Shown here: piece by piece, positions 1 through 8,390 of the stretch | Position numbering within the stretch: the stretch's first letter is position 1 | How the letters are laid out: each line of letters begins with the position of its first letter | Program-made: the position numbers and the translations under genes | Origin: an uncultured Collinsella sp. | Lineage (GTDB): Bacteria; Actinomycetota; Coriobacteriia; Coriobacteriales; Coriobacteriaceae | Reading direction: 5' to 3' | Length of the DNA stretch: 16,382 bases | Assembly (NCBI GenBank): GCA_900541715.1 | Contig: UQLI01000037.1 | Span: 1-16,382, forward strand | The notes under the pieces: model-generated | Database searches by the model: none | The model's input: only the letters and a program-made list of their open reading frames with translations | Told to the model about the DNA's origin: nothing

Positions 1-106
1 ACGCAAAGAAGGCCACTTAATGTGGCCTTCGTCTTGCGCAGGACTGTAGAGCAGGGAACTTCGTGCCCGCCGCCCGGGAGGGCGTTGCGTTTAGAAGATG
101 GACCTA
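1..106. repeat. Palindromic/structured element, copy 1 (cut by window edge)
   Basis: This is the left copy of an element also seen at 9668-9815. It has a 9-bp hairpin (8-16 with 22-30) closed by the loop TTAAT, on a 5-bp lower stem (2-6 with 34-38). A 14-base block GCAGGACTGTAGAG follows (38-51), then exactly 38 bases, then a 17-base block TTTAGAAGATGGACCTA (90-106). In the other copy the loop, both blocks and the 38-base spacing are identical, while the stems differ by paired changes. One arm of the large outer stem would lie before base 1, so this copy is incomplete. Its last three bases (CTA) are the stop codon of the minus-strand gene that follows. It may also serve as the 3' end of the operon, since no ordinary U-tract terminator is visible here. 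Confidence 0.75.
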
Positions 107-802
107 ACGCTTATCCCTCCGGGATAAAAGCAGCGCGGCCATGAAAGCGATGATTGCAAGCGTCAGCAACACCAAGAGCAATGCGAGCGTGCTGTCGCCG
201 GTTGCCGCCAGGCCAAACAGACCGGGGCTCTTACTGCCAGCAGGTTGTACGGGAATCTTCTCGCCATCGTCCTCGGCGGTGATTTCCCAGCGAATGGTCT
301 TGCTTGCGTCGGCAAGCTCGTTGCCCACCGACGTCGGGACACTTAGTTGCAGATTGAGCACCGTGCTGCCATCGCTCGTGAACGTGGCGACCTGCGTGGG
401 ATAGGCGAACACGCTGCCCGGCGTTCCCGTCTGGAGCCAACCGTCAGACGCATCGCCAGCCGACGCCGTTAAGGTAATGGGCGACAGCAGGTGTGCCGTC
501 TCGTGATTGACAACGGCCCGCACAAACACGCGTACCTGGGACTTTACGCCCGTGGCACGAACCTCGATCTGCTGCTCGCGCGCATCGCCGGGCATTAGAT
601 CTTTAAAGGCGGGAAACAGATCGGGCTCCCCCGAGGAGCCCGTCGCCCCCGTTACCGTCAGCTGGCGCGCATTTCCGTCATAGGCAATCGCGGGAGTATC
701 GGCAAACGCACGGGCGGGAACAGCGAGCGCGACCACGCAGAAAATGGCCGCGACCATGCAACGCAAGGAGCGCGCAACACCTTTGCGAATTGGGAATGCC
801 AT
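104..802 (-). CDS. Small exported protein with LAATG sorting signal; putative fibre anchor
   Basis: The product has 232 residues. It starts with ATG, with GGAGG nine bases upstream and only two bases after the previous stop codon, so translation is probably coupled. An N-terminal signal peptide (about 1-34, ending near ARAFA) leads into an extracellular domain. That domain contains an LMPGD segment and a VRVFVRA strand, resembling the beta-sandwich of TasA/camelysin-like proteins. The C-terminus has LAATG at 198-202, a hydrophobic stretch and a basic RRDKR tail, which is the layout of a sortase substrate. LAxTG is the motif recognised by class E sortases of high-GC Gram-positives; no sortase is in the window. 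As the last gene of the operon, and the only one with an anchor, it is a good candidate to tether the secreted subunits to the wall, but that role is inferred. A plain membrane anchor is the alternative. Confidence 0.85.
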   Translation of the reverse strand: MAFPIRKGVARSLRCMVAAIFCVVALAVPARAFADTPAIAYDGNARQLTVTGATGSSGEPDLFPAFKDLMPGDAREQQIEVRATGVKSQVRVFVRAVVNHETAHLLSPITLTASAGDASDGWLQTGTPGSVFAYPTQVATFTSDGSTVLNLQLSVPTSVGNELADASKTIRWEITAEDDGEKIPVQPAGSKSPGLFGLAATGDSTLALLLVLLTLAIIAFMAALLLSRRDKR

Positions 803-804
803 AC

Positions 805-1374
805 TTACGCACCTCCATGCGGCGGCACCAGCACGCCATCATTGACCGTGCAACCCCATGCCTCTTTAACTGCATCGTCGGGCGTAGACTGAATTGCCTG
901 GGTCGAAATGTCGACGACTAGGTTTTTACCATCTGCCTTCTTTTCGGACACGCTCTTGATGAGCACGCCCGTCTTGTCGAGCGGCTTAACAGAAGACGTC
1001 CAGTAGTAGAACCCGTCGCTCGCAAGAACCCAAGACGAAGGTCTGTTAGTGGCGGAGGCATCGCCTTTATCGCCCCACTCAATGGTGTAGTCGGTGCCGG
1101 CAACCGGCTCATCCCACAGGCGCGCGCCATCCTTATCCTGCCAGTAGATATCCACCGCGACACGCAGGTATGCCGGAGCCGAGCCCGTGTTTTTTACCGA
1201 GACATCCCTTTTCACGTTGTCCTTGCGCGTCTCGTCCACCGAAGGCGCCACCGAGCCAAAGCCAAACTCGTTGACCAGCACGCCCGTAACCGAAAGCCAC
1301 GCAAAGGCGCCGACGACGCCGGCCAAAAGGAGGACGCCGACAAGGAGGGCAACGATCCGCTTGCGCTTAGTCAT
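805..1374 (-). CDS. TasA/camelysin-like exported protein with SipW-type signal (third paralogue)
   Basis: The product has 189 residues. The start ATG overlaps the end of the giant-protein gene by eight bases and has GGAGG six bases upstream. The N-terminus is basic (MTKRKR), then hydrophobic to about residue 25, ending GAFA before WLSVTG...NEFGFGSV. This is the alternative signal peptide cleaved by SipW-type peptidases, with cleavage expected after A25. The mature part contains VSVKNTGSAPAYLRVAV and SDGFYYW. Both have close counterparts in the 215-residue paralogue of this operon (VRVENAGAQPEYVRARL, GDGWYYY). It is shorter than typical TasA but fits the family of small SipW-dependent exported proteins. 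A role as minor fibre subunit, adaptor or cap beside the giant adhesin is inferred from position only. Confidence 0.85.
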   Translation of the reverse strand: MTKRKRIVALLVGVLLLAGVVGAFAWLSVTGVLVNEFGFGSVAPSVDETRKDNVKRDVSVKNTGSAPAYLRVAVDIYWQDKDGARLWDEPVAGTDYTIEWGDKGDASATNRPSSWVLASDGFYYWTSSVKPLDKTGVLIKSVSEKKADGKNLVVDISTQAIQSTPDDAVKEAWGCTVNDGVLVPPHGGA

Positions 1375-4300
1375 CCTTGTCCTCCCTCCTCAGCGTGCCG
1401 TTTTCCCAAACATTCTTGGCACGCGAGCCGCCATCGACCCATTTGTCCTTCGCGCGCGTGTTGACGCACGTCACCACCGCATCGCCCGCGCTCGAAGCAG
1501 ACGAAATCGTCAGCTCGGCAGATTTACCGGGCGCCTTGCCCGGCGTGCTCAGCTCGCCCTCGTAGCGCCATGCCCAATTCGTGTCTTCCTCGACGGTATA
1601 GATGCCCGCCGGAGCGGCGAACTGCACGCTGCCGACATACCAGGTCTCACCGTTTTCCGGCTGCTGCTTATCGACCTTCACCTCGACCACGCGCGTCTCG
1701 GGAGAGGCTCCCTCCGCCGTCTTCGTCACCTTAAAGCGGAACGTCTGTCCCATGGCACTAGCATCGGTAGTCTTTTTAACGATCGTCAGCGCATGAGTCT
1801 GGTCAAAGTTGAACACGGCATTGCCGTCGCCTTGGCCGTCTTCACCCGTCTTTTTATACTCCAGACGGTTGGCCAGGTCGAACGAACCATTACCCGAACC
1901 CAGGCTGTAGAGCGAGACAAACTTGCCGTTCACAGGCTCTTCCGCCGCAGAAACGCCCTCTGCACCAGGGCCGTAGCTTGCCTGCGTTACCGTAACAGTC
2001 AGTTGCGTCCACATAAACGGCTCGGCAAAGCAGACCTTAAACGGCGCCTTGTCGGCACCGTCATCGACGGTGTTGGCGGCGGCGGGATCGAGCAGCCATT
2101 TAAGCTGCGCGGTCATAGTTACGGGGCACGCGGGATCAGACGTATCGTTGGCAACCACGCGATACGTCACGGGATACAGGTCCATGTCACCCTTGACTGG
2201 CTCACTCTTAAACTCATCCCAAGACTTCGCATTGCCATCCGCACCCACATATCGCCACTCCAAGAAGAGCTCACGCTTATCGCCATTGGCAGCAGCCTGT
2301 TCATCGAGCAGCGCGACGATCTTGGAGTGGGCGTCCGGATCGTACGCCACGGATTTTTGCTCCATCACAGGATTGCCGTCGTTGTCGTAGACAGGGTTGC
2401 CGCTCTCGTCCATTTTGGGAACATCGACCGTGTAGACAAAGCCAGGCTTACCGTCCTGCGCACGCTCGTCGCCCGAGTCGACCGTCGCCGTAAAGATGAC
2501 CGCCCCGTCGACGCTGTGATAGCGCACCTTATACGGCGTGACCTTGTACACCGCGGTATACGTCGCGCCCTTAAAGGGTTCACTACCCTCGAGGGGATAC
2601 TTATCGTCTTCGGTCATCAGAGTGTATTTACTATCGGATTCATAGTCACGCGACCAGCCGACAAAGTCGTACTTGGTGCCATCCCTGCCGACAACCTCAG
2701 CTGTAGCTCTTACTTCCAGCGAAATTTGATCGCCAGAGTCGGTGCGCGAAAGAAAACGCACGGAATCGGGGTTATCCAGATTGGCATCGATATTCGATTG
2801 GACAATTACCGCGCTGGCACGGTAGACCGGGTACAGCTCCATGGGGGCGTTAACCACAGTGTTTGTATTCACCATGGGGAGGCCGTCCGACCAAATGACA
2901 TAACCGTTGCCGGATGCCGGTTTAGTTTCCGTCCAGCCTACGAAGGCATTGTATGCGTTCGTTGCAGCATCGATGTCGCCAACGTTATACGTCGGCAGTG
3001 GCATGCCATCCTTAAGGCTGCCGAGCGTATTGCCCTCCTGCGCGAGCTTGCCATCGATATCGGTGTCGTTCAGGTGATACACCACCGCAATGGGCGTGTA
3101 GTAGGCCACAAACGTATAGGGTTTACCCGGCTCCACGGTATAGGAATAGGTATTGCCGCCTTCGCCCGTCGGATCGAGCTTCTTTACCGTTCCGTCGGGA
3201 AGCTCGATCTCGAGCTTCTTAAGCTGATAGGCGCCACCAGTACCGTCGGCATACACCGTCGTCGTAATGTCGGGGCTCACCGTAGCCACCACGTCACCGT
3301 TCTGCTGAGGATCAAGTTTAGGCGTAATGTCGAATCGCGGAACATTGATGCCCGACGTTCCATCAAAGCCCTTGCGGTGCAGGTTGGTGGTGTAGTTAAC
3401 GTTATATTTTACGTATACGGGATAGGCATCCTGCCACTGGGTAACCTTGGACGCGTCGGTCGCCAAGTATGGCGTCGCCTTCTCCGGATCGCTCGTCACA
3501 TAGGGGTCGCCGGCGACATCATAGATATATTTCCAGACGGCAGAATCCTTCTTGACCTCGGCGGTCGAAATCCAGCCCAGGAACTTATAGCCCGGCACGG
3601 CCATGTCGGCATCGGTCGGGGAAGCTTCGAGGGTCAGGGGGCTCTCATACGATCCTTTCTCACCATCTTCTGGTTTTTCGGCCACTTTAACCGACTTATT
3701 AACATGCGGGTAGTAATACGTGAACGTCGGATCCGCCCCGTTCACCTTGGTCTGCAGCAAGTTACTCTCATAGCGCCGCGTGGCAGTCCTCACGACATTA
3801 TCGCCCTTGTTGTAGAAATTAACGTCCGTGGTAATCATCGCGCGAACGTAGTACTTCTTATCTGTTCGCACTATGCTCTTGATGGGATTTTTCACATATG
3901 TCCAATATTCACCATCGCGCTCAAGCGTCCAGAAATTCAGGCGATAGCGATCATTCACCAGTTTGGCCGTTACGTTCAGCGAAGCCGAAGTCCAAGTATC
4001 GCTTAGAGTTGCAGCGCCTGGAAAATCAGTATCGGCATAGAGGTTTTTTAGAGTATCGGCTCCCGTATCGTTTTTAACGTTGTGCGAGTACGCGTTAAGG
4101 GGACTCACGACAAGGGTTTCCTTCGTGAAGCGCGTGCCACACGTTTCGTCATACCTATCCTTTATACCGTGGTCAACATGCTCCGGACCCCAGTGGACGA
4201 CGTTTTCGCGCACGAAGGTACTACCGACGTTTTCCTCAAAGGGCGTTTGATAGCGATTCCAAACGGAACAAAGTAGCTTGCTGTCCGTAAACTCATGGTT

Positions 4301-6862
4301 GGTATAAGCCCGAACGTAATAATCCACTCGGTACTCAAAGCGGGCGATGTAGGTATGCGGCGCGGTTAAATCGACATCTGCGGGGAGCGTATAGCTGGGA
4401 TCGCGGCTTACGCGCACCTCGAGCGGAGCATCCTCGGTTCCCTTGTTTTCGTACCAACCCAAGAAGCGATAGCCATCGGGCAGCTTGCCGCCATTGGACA
4501 GGGGCGTACCTTCCGTGTTGCACACCTGTACCGTGTAGACGCTGGTGCCGTCCGCGGTAGCCTGGACGTCGACATTGGTTTTGCCCACACCGTCGCGCAG
4601 AGTCTTATCGTCGGTTGTGTCCTGCTCATTGCCCTCGAACACCGTTATGATGTTCGACACGTAGTCGCTGTACACCGGGTAGAAGTCGGTAGGACGGACA
4701 ACCGTGATCTCGCAACCCGCAGGATAAAAAGCTCCCTGATTTTTAAGCTCGGCTAACTGAGTCGAGGTGATGGCGGCATAGCCACCATTCATCCCCGCCT
4801 CGCTGCTAGGCTGCGTGGTCCAGCCGATAAATGTCGCGGTAGGCTTCAAGTTGCCGCGATCCGCGGGGGCAGCGGGCGTCAAACCCACGCCATAGCGGTA
4901 CCAATCAGTTGACTTGCCGTGCGCAGCACCGGTTTTCCAATCAAGCGTCTCGCCCTTAACGTTATAGAACAGCACCTGTGCCTCGTACGAAGCGATAAAC
5001 AGGTCATTGCCCTCAAAAGCCTTGGCCCCTTTCGCGTTATCGGCAGTATAGGTTGACGTTTCGTCGTGCAACTCGCTCTTCTGGACCTGCTTGCCAGCAG
5101 CCACAGCATCGGCATCGGTCTTGCCGTCAAACCAGCTGTTGTCTTGTCCAATTCGATTCACTTGCACATCGGGCTCGCGGAACCAGCCCATAAAACGGTA
5201 GCCGCCGTTCTCCCCGCTCAGCCCCTCAGGCTTTGCGGAGGTATCCTGCTTAAACGTTACCGACGTATCGCCCTGGGCCAAGCCCTGGGCCGTTCCCGCC
5301 AGCACGGCACTCACGGCAAAGGTATACGGATCAGAGGTCGCCTGATCAATACCGAGTTTGGTTGCCTCGATGGTCGCGATGCCTGCACCGGGAAAATCAA
5401 TCGTCGCCTTAACGCTCTGGCCATGCACGGGAATATTCAGTTTGTAGTCCATCGCCCACTCATTGGGGTGTGAGTCATTCAGATACGCATCGTTAGCAGT
5501 CGAGCGCATGGTGCCGGCACAGAAGTCGTAATCATGCTGCTCCCACAGCTCACGTGTGACGTAGCGTTCGTCGTCCCAGGGACCGAATCCGGCACCGGAT
5601 ACCGTGCCATCACCCGCAAGGGCGTAAATCTTCTTCTTGGCTGCCGTACCCTGACTAAACCCGGATAGGCTGACACTGGGCTTGAAGTAGCAATCAGTGA
5701 TAGTCGCATCACCCGCATTAGCGCGTGCAGCAATACCGCCCAGGTTCACGTCGTTTTGAATAATGGGGATCACGGCGATGGGGTTGTACTGGCGCGAGCT
5801 CAAATCGCCGGCGAAATGGCTGCGAGTGATTTCATTACCGCTCTTAGACAAGATGCGGCCTGCAAGACCGCCCGTCCAAGCGCGCGTTACGGAGACAACG
5901 CCCACGTAAGAAGCAGCATAGCTATAGCATTTCGCCGTTGAAAAGCAGTCAATGACTTTAGCGCCTTCTGCCATGCAGCCCACAAAACCCGAGGCGTACA
6001 CGTTGTTGCCGCCCAGGGCGCCAATGGCCACATCGTATTTATTGGTAACGTCGGTCATGCCCTTCTCGGCAATCGAGCCATCCTCGTTGCGCGTAGGCGT
6101 CACGCGGCAATACTCGATGGTCGAGTTCTTAACGTAGCCGGCAAACGCCGCCATATACAGGCCCTCGCCACCGATTGCCTGTACGCCCGAAGTCGTGTTG
6201 TTAACGGCGCGGCCACCACGGACCTCGCAGTTGTAGAGGGTGCAACCATCGAGCTCGCCGGCAATCAGGCCCCCCTCAAAACCCGCATTGGTAATCACAT
6301 TGAGCATGTTGTTGGCACACGTAACGTGCAGGGTGCTCTCCATAACCATAACGTTTTCGAAGTGGGTGTTGATCGCCCTGCCCACGATAATGCCGCCGCG
6401 GAAGTCAGCCCAAATGTTGGCATCCTTGACCAAGAAGTTCTTGATGGTGGCGCCATCGGTCTCGGCAAAAAAGCCCGTGTCGCGCTCGGGATCCAAGACC
6501 TTATTCTCGTAGTTCAGGCCCTTCACGGTATGGTTTTGACCGTCAAAGACGCCCTTAAAGGGATGCTCTTTGTTGCCAAAGGAGAGGTGCTTGACCGTAT
6601 CCGCAACAATGGCGTTCATATCATCATCGTTAAGAACGATATCGTTATCGAGATAGACGCGCCACTGCGACGTGTCGCGCTGTCGCGACAGCGCGACACA
6701 CGCCAGGAAGTCGTTCCTGTTTGTGATATGGAATTCGGTCTTGTCCTCGGGCACATCCTCGGCATACGCTGCCGCCGGCAGCGCTACAACGCAGCAAAGG
6801 GCGATTGCCACCACAGCGATCAGCCTGCCGAGCACGCCTCGGTTCATGTTCTTAATCTCCAT
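1367..6862 (-). CDS. Giant secreted adhesin-like protein: GLUG/beta-helix region, InlB-like repeats, pilin-like C-terminal domain
   Basis: The product has 1831 residues. The chosen ATG lies three bases after the preceding stop, with GGAGG 11 bases upstream; an in-frame ATG at 6847 with its own GGAG is an alternative. The signal peptide ends near residue 34 (PAAAYAE). Residues of roughly 35-450 show short glycine-rich repeats (GGIIVGR, GGLIAGE, SGFVGC, TGGLAGR, LGGIAAR) followed by polar beta strands, as in GLUG/beta-helix adhesins. After that, F(M/I/L/V)GW signatures recur at W560, W681, W803, W1097, W1310 and W1403, with weaker copies at W978 and W1536. They mark modules of about 90-130 residues like the InlB/Listeria-Bacteroides repeats. 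Residues of about 1690-1800 resemble a pilin/Cna-B-type domain (LTIVKK start, YTVEED). No LPxTG-like motif or final membrane helix exists, and the tail is charged (RREDKDD). It is probably a surface adhesin held by other operon products. Confidence 0.9.
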   Translation of the reverse strand: MEIKNMNRGVLGRLIAVVAIALCCVVALPAAAYAEDVPEDKTEFHITNRNDFLACVALSRQRDTSQWRVYLDNDIVLNDDDMNAIVADTVKHLSFGNKEHPFKGVFDGQNHTVKGLNYENKVLDPERDTGFFAETDGATIKNFLVKDANIWADFRGGIIVGRAINTHFENVMVMESTLHVTCANNMLNVITNAGFEGGLIAGELDGCTLYNCEVRGGRAVNNTTSGVQAIGGEGLYMAAFAGYVKNSTIEYCRVTPTRNEDGSIAEKGMTDVTNKYDVAIGALGGNNVYASGFVGCMAEGAKVIDCFSTAKCYSYAASYVGVVSVTRAWTGGLAGRILSKSGNEITRSHFAGDLSSRQYNPIAVIPIIQNDVNLGGIAARANAGDATITDCYFKPSVSLSGFSQGTAAKKKIYALAGDGTVSGAGFGPWDDERYVTRELWEQHDYDFCAGTMRSTANDAYLNDSHPNEWAMDYKLNIPVHGQSVKATIDFPGAGIATIEATKLGIDQATSDPYTFAVSAVLAGTAQGLAQGDTSVTFKQDTSAKPEGLSGENGGYRFMGWFREPDVQVNRIGQDNSWFDGKTDADAVAAGKQVQKSELHDETSTYTADNAKGAKAFEGNDLFIASYEAQVLFYNVKGETLDWKTGAAHGKSTDWYRYGVGLTPAAPADRGNLKPTATFIGWTTQPSSEAGMNGGYAAITSTQLAELKNQGAFYPAGCEITVVRPTDFYPVYSDYVSNIITVFEGNEQDTTDDKTLRDGVGKTNVDVQATADGTSVYTVQVCNTEGTPLSNGGKLPDGYRFLGWYENKGTEDAPLEVRVSRDPSYTLPADVDLTAPHTYIARFEYRVDYYVRAYTNHEFTDSKLLCSVWNRYQTPFEENVGSTFVRENVVHWGPEHVDHGIKDRYDETCGTRFTKETLVVSPLNAYSHNVKNDTGADTLKNLYADTDFPGAATLSDTWTSASLNVTAKLVNDRYRLNFWTLERDGEYWTYVKNPIKSIVRTDKKYYVRAMITTDVNFYNKGDNVVRTATRRYESNLLQTKVNGADPTFTYYYPHVNKSVKVAEKPEDGEKGSYESPLTLEASPTDADMAVPGYKFLGWISTAEVKKDSAVWKYIYDVAGDPYVTSDPEKATPYLATDASKVTQWQDAYPVYVKYNVNYTTNLHRKGFDGTSGINVPRFDITPKLDPQQNGDVVATVSPDITTTVYADGTGGAYQLKKLEIELPDGTVKKLDPTGEGGNTYSYTVEPGKPYTFVAYYTPIAVVYHLNDTDIDGKLAQEGNTLGSLKDGMPLPTYNVGDIDAATNAYNAFVGWTETKPASGNGYVIWSDGLPMVNTNTVVNAPMELYPVYRASAVIVQSNIDANLDNPDSVRFLSRTDSGDQISLEVRATAEVVGRDGTKYDFVGWSRDYESDSKYTLMTEDDKYPLEGSEPFKGATYTAVYKVTPYKVRYHSVDGAVIFTATVDSGDERAQDGKPGFVYTVDVPKMDESGNPVYDNDGNPVMEQKSVAYDPDAHSKIVALLDEQAAANGDKRELFLEWRYVGADGNAKSWDEFKSEPVKGDMDLYPVTYRVVANDTSDPACPVTMTAQLKWLLDPAAANTVDDGADKAPFKVCFAEPFMWTQLTVTVTQASYGPGAEGVSAAEEPVNGKFVSLYSLGSGNGSFDLANRLEYKKTGEDGQGDGNAVFNFDQTHALTIVKKTTDASAMGQTFRFKVTKTAEGASPETRVVEVKVDKQQPENGETWYVGSVQFAAPAGIYTVEEDTNWAWRYEGELSTPGKAPGKSAELTISSASSAGDAVVTCVNTRAKDKWVDGGSRAKNVWENGTLRREDKDD

Positions 6863-6865
6863 GGG

Positions 6866-7513
6866 CTAGTTCGCCTCCGGCCAGCCCACGACGTCGAGCA
6901 CGTCGAGGACGGTATCGTTTGCCTGCTGGTTTTTGGCCTGCACGGCCTGGACGTCGATATCGAGCCTGTATGAGCCGCCGCGCGCGGCATCGTGGTAGTC
7001 GCCCACAAATCGCAGCGAGTCCATGAGGCTCTCCGTCATGGCACCGGAATCGAGCACGCCCCCGCGTCCGGCCAATCCGCGGTAGTAGTACCACCCATCG
7101 CCGCCATCGATCCACGGGGACCCCTCGCCCGCGTTCACGTGAAAGGCGACGTTGCCCGAGGCGTCCGCACTCGAACCGTCGGGCGCCACCGACGTCATGC
7201 GCAGACGAGCGCGAACGTACTCAGGCTGCGCGCCGGCGTTCTCCACGCGCACAATGCGGCTGATGTCAGAGCCCCCGGCCTTGGTATCGGGATAGTCGCC
7301 GCGCTCGTCGGCCTCAAACGGAATCTCCTCGCCCTGCTCGTTTAGGGTGTATTCGCAGACTCGTACCTTCACGCTGCCAAACGATAGGACGTTGTTCGCC
7401 GGAACCATATCAACGGTAAAAGCCAGCGTGCCACACAGGCACGCCAGGGCCAACAGCGCCATCGCGGCAAGCGCCAAGGTGCGTTTCTGATTGTCGGAAA
7501 GATTGTTGAGCAT
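6866..7513 (-). CDS. TasA/camelysin-like exported protein (second paralogue)
   Basis: With the ATG at 7513 the product has 215 residues. A TTG at 7525 would add four residues; neither start has a convincing ribosome-binding site. The N-terminus (LSDNQKR, hydrophobic to about residue 31, then TVDMVPANNVLSFGSVKV) aligns with the signal regions of the two other TasA-like proteins here: a small-residue G..A site, then an N(N/E) and a final GS(V/I). The mature part has VRVENAGAQPEYVRARL and GDGWYYYRG, shared with the 189-residue paralogue. The signal contains CLCG, but the sequence before C25 is a poor lipobox, so I do not call it a lipoprotein. The gene is preceded by a stem-loop that may lower its expression relative to the gene upstream. 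It is probably a minor subunit or linker to the giant protein, whose gene starts three bases after this stop. Confidence 0.8.
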   Translation of the reverse strand: MLNNLSDNQKRTLALAAMALLALACLCGTLAFTVDMVPANNVLSFGSVKVRVCEYTLNEQGEEIPFEADERGDYPDTKAGGSDISRIVRVENAGAQPEYVRARLRMTSVAPDGSSADASGNVAFHVNAGEGSPWIDGGDGWYYYRGLAGRGGVLDSGAMTESLMDSLRFVGDYHDAARGGSYRLDIDVQAVQAKNQQANDTVLDVLDVVGWPEAN

Positions 7514-7540
7514 TACGTTCGCCAATCGTCGATCAAAAGG

Positions 7541-7593
7541 GGACCGAGATCCCGGCCCGAAAATGGGGATGGGGAGCGGGCTGGGATCTCAGT
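7541..7593 (-). terminator. Attenuator-like stem-loop inside the fibre operon
   Basis: Arms at 7544-7559 and 7577-7592 pair over 16 positions. Fourteen are Watson-Crick pairs; of the other two, one is a G-U and one a C-A on the minus-strand transcript. The loop has 17 bases. On the minus strand the stem is followed by TCCCCTTTTG, a short, imperfect U-tract. It fills most of the 93-base gap between the first TasA-like gene and the next gene. A leaky terminator would let most transcripts end after the signal peptidase and first subunit genes. It could also act as a 3' stabiliser after mRNA processing. Confidence 0.65.
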
Positions 7594-7606
7594 GGGGGTG
7601 GGGCTA

Positions 7607-8320
7607 CTACTGGTTCTTAATGGTATTAGCCCAAGTCTTGGCCTGAGTGACGGCGTTGTCAGCAGCGCTGGTGTTGCCGTCCGTCTGGTCGGCTCCGAAG
7701 ATGTAGGCGGAAACCTTCATCGTGGGGTTCGTGGCGACCATGGAGCCCTCCAGGGTGCCCGGGAACACAACCTTGCTAAAGAGCTCGCCGGTGTAGACGT
7801 CCTCAGTAGCGCTCTTGGCGGGGAGGGCAACAGGTTTGTCATCGGTAGCACCCTTGGCGTACATGAACAGACCGCTCAGGTACTGGCCGTCGGCAGAGGA
7901 GGCCACCTGTCCATCAACCGGCTTCCAGTTGTCGTTGAGGGCGAAGTACGGGGTGTTCTCGGCAGCGGTGTCATCCTTGACCATGGCGTTCTTCACGTAG
8001 ATGAACACGTAGGCGTCGTCTGAGCCCTTCGCGATGCCAACGTTCGGGTTCTTATCGGTGCTGGAGCCAGGAACAATCTTGGAGTTGTCTTTCCACTTGG
8101 TCTCGAACAGATAGGCTTTGTCGGTATTATTATCGGTGCCAGGCTTATCGGGCTGGTCGGGATCGGGCTTCTTTTCGGGAATGTTGATGCTGCCCACCGT
8201 AAACACGTTGTTCAGCGTCTGCGTGGCTGTCAGCCATGCATAGGTGCCCACGCCGGCAGCCAGCACCAGCAGCAGCAGGGCGGCAACGATGCCGTAGCGT
8301 TTTTTCTTCTTGTTTTCCAT
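7607..8320 (-). CDS. TasA/camelysin-like fibre subunit with SipW-type signal (first, probably major)
   Basis: The product has 237 residues. The ATG at 8320 is preferred over the TTG at 8356 because AAGGAAG lies eight bases before it and the signal peptide then begins properly (MENKKKKR). The hydrophobic core runs to about residue 28 and ends GVGTYA before WLTATQTLNNVFTVGSINI. This is the textbook N-terminus of SipW substrates such as TasA and camelysin, with cleavage expected after A28. A Pro/Asp/Lys-rich linker (about 48-65) precedes a cysteine-free beta-rich domain. Its position next to the signal peptidase gene, ahead of the hairpin, suggests it is the most abundant subunit of the system, as TasA is in Bacillus biofilm fibres. 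Protease activity, once claimed for camelysin, is not supported by any motif I can see. Confidence 0.9.
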   Translation of the reverse strand: MENKKKKRYGIVAALLLLVLAAGVGTYAWLTATQTLNNVFTVGSINIPEKKPDPDQPDKPGTDNNTDKAYLFETKWKDNSKIVPGSSTDKNPNVGIAKGSDDAYVFIYVKNAMVKDDTAAENTPYFALNDNWKPVDGQVASSADGQYLSGLFMYAKGATDDKPVALPAKSATEDVYTGELFSKVVFPGTLEGSMVATNPTMKVSAYIFGADQTDGNTSAADNAVTQAKTWANTIKNQ

Positions 8321-8350
8321 CGTTCTCTTCCTTTCGAAAACCGACTTCCC

Positions 8351-8368
8351 CGGCAACGGCCCTTGCCG
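8351..8368. other. Small inverted repeat between sipW and the first subunit gene
   Basis: CGGCAA at 8351-8356 and TTGCCG at 8363-8368 form a perfect 6-bp stem with a 6-base loop in the 70-base gap before the first subunit gene. No U-tract follows on the minus strand, so it is not an obvious terminator. It could be a processing or stability element, or chance in GC-rich DNA. Confidence 0.35.
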
Positions 8369-8390
8369 CCGCCGACACCTCTCCCTGCTG

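Noticed and set aside
1187..4006. 939-codon open frame on the plus strand
   Set aside because: It lies antisense to the giant surface protein. Its translation is rich in Arg, His and Ile without domains, and the opposite frame has clear repeats and a signal peptide.
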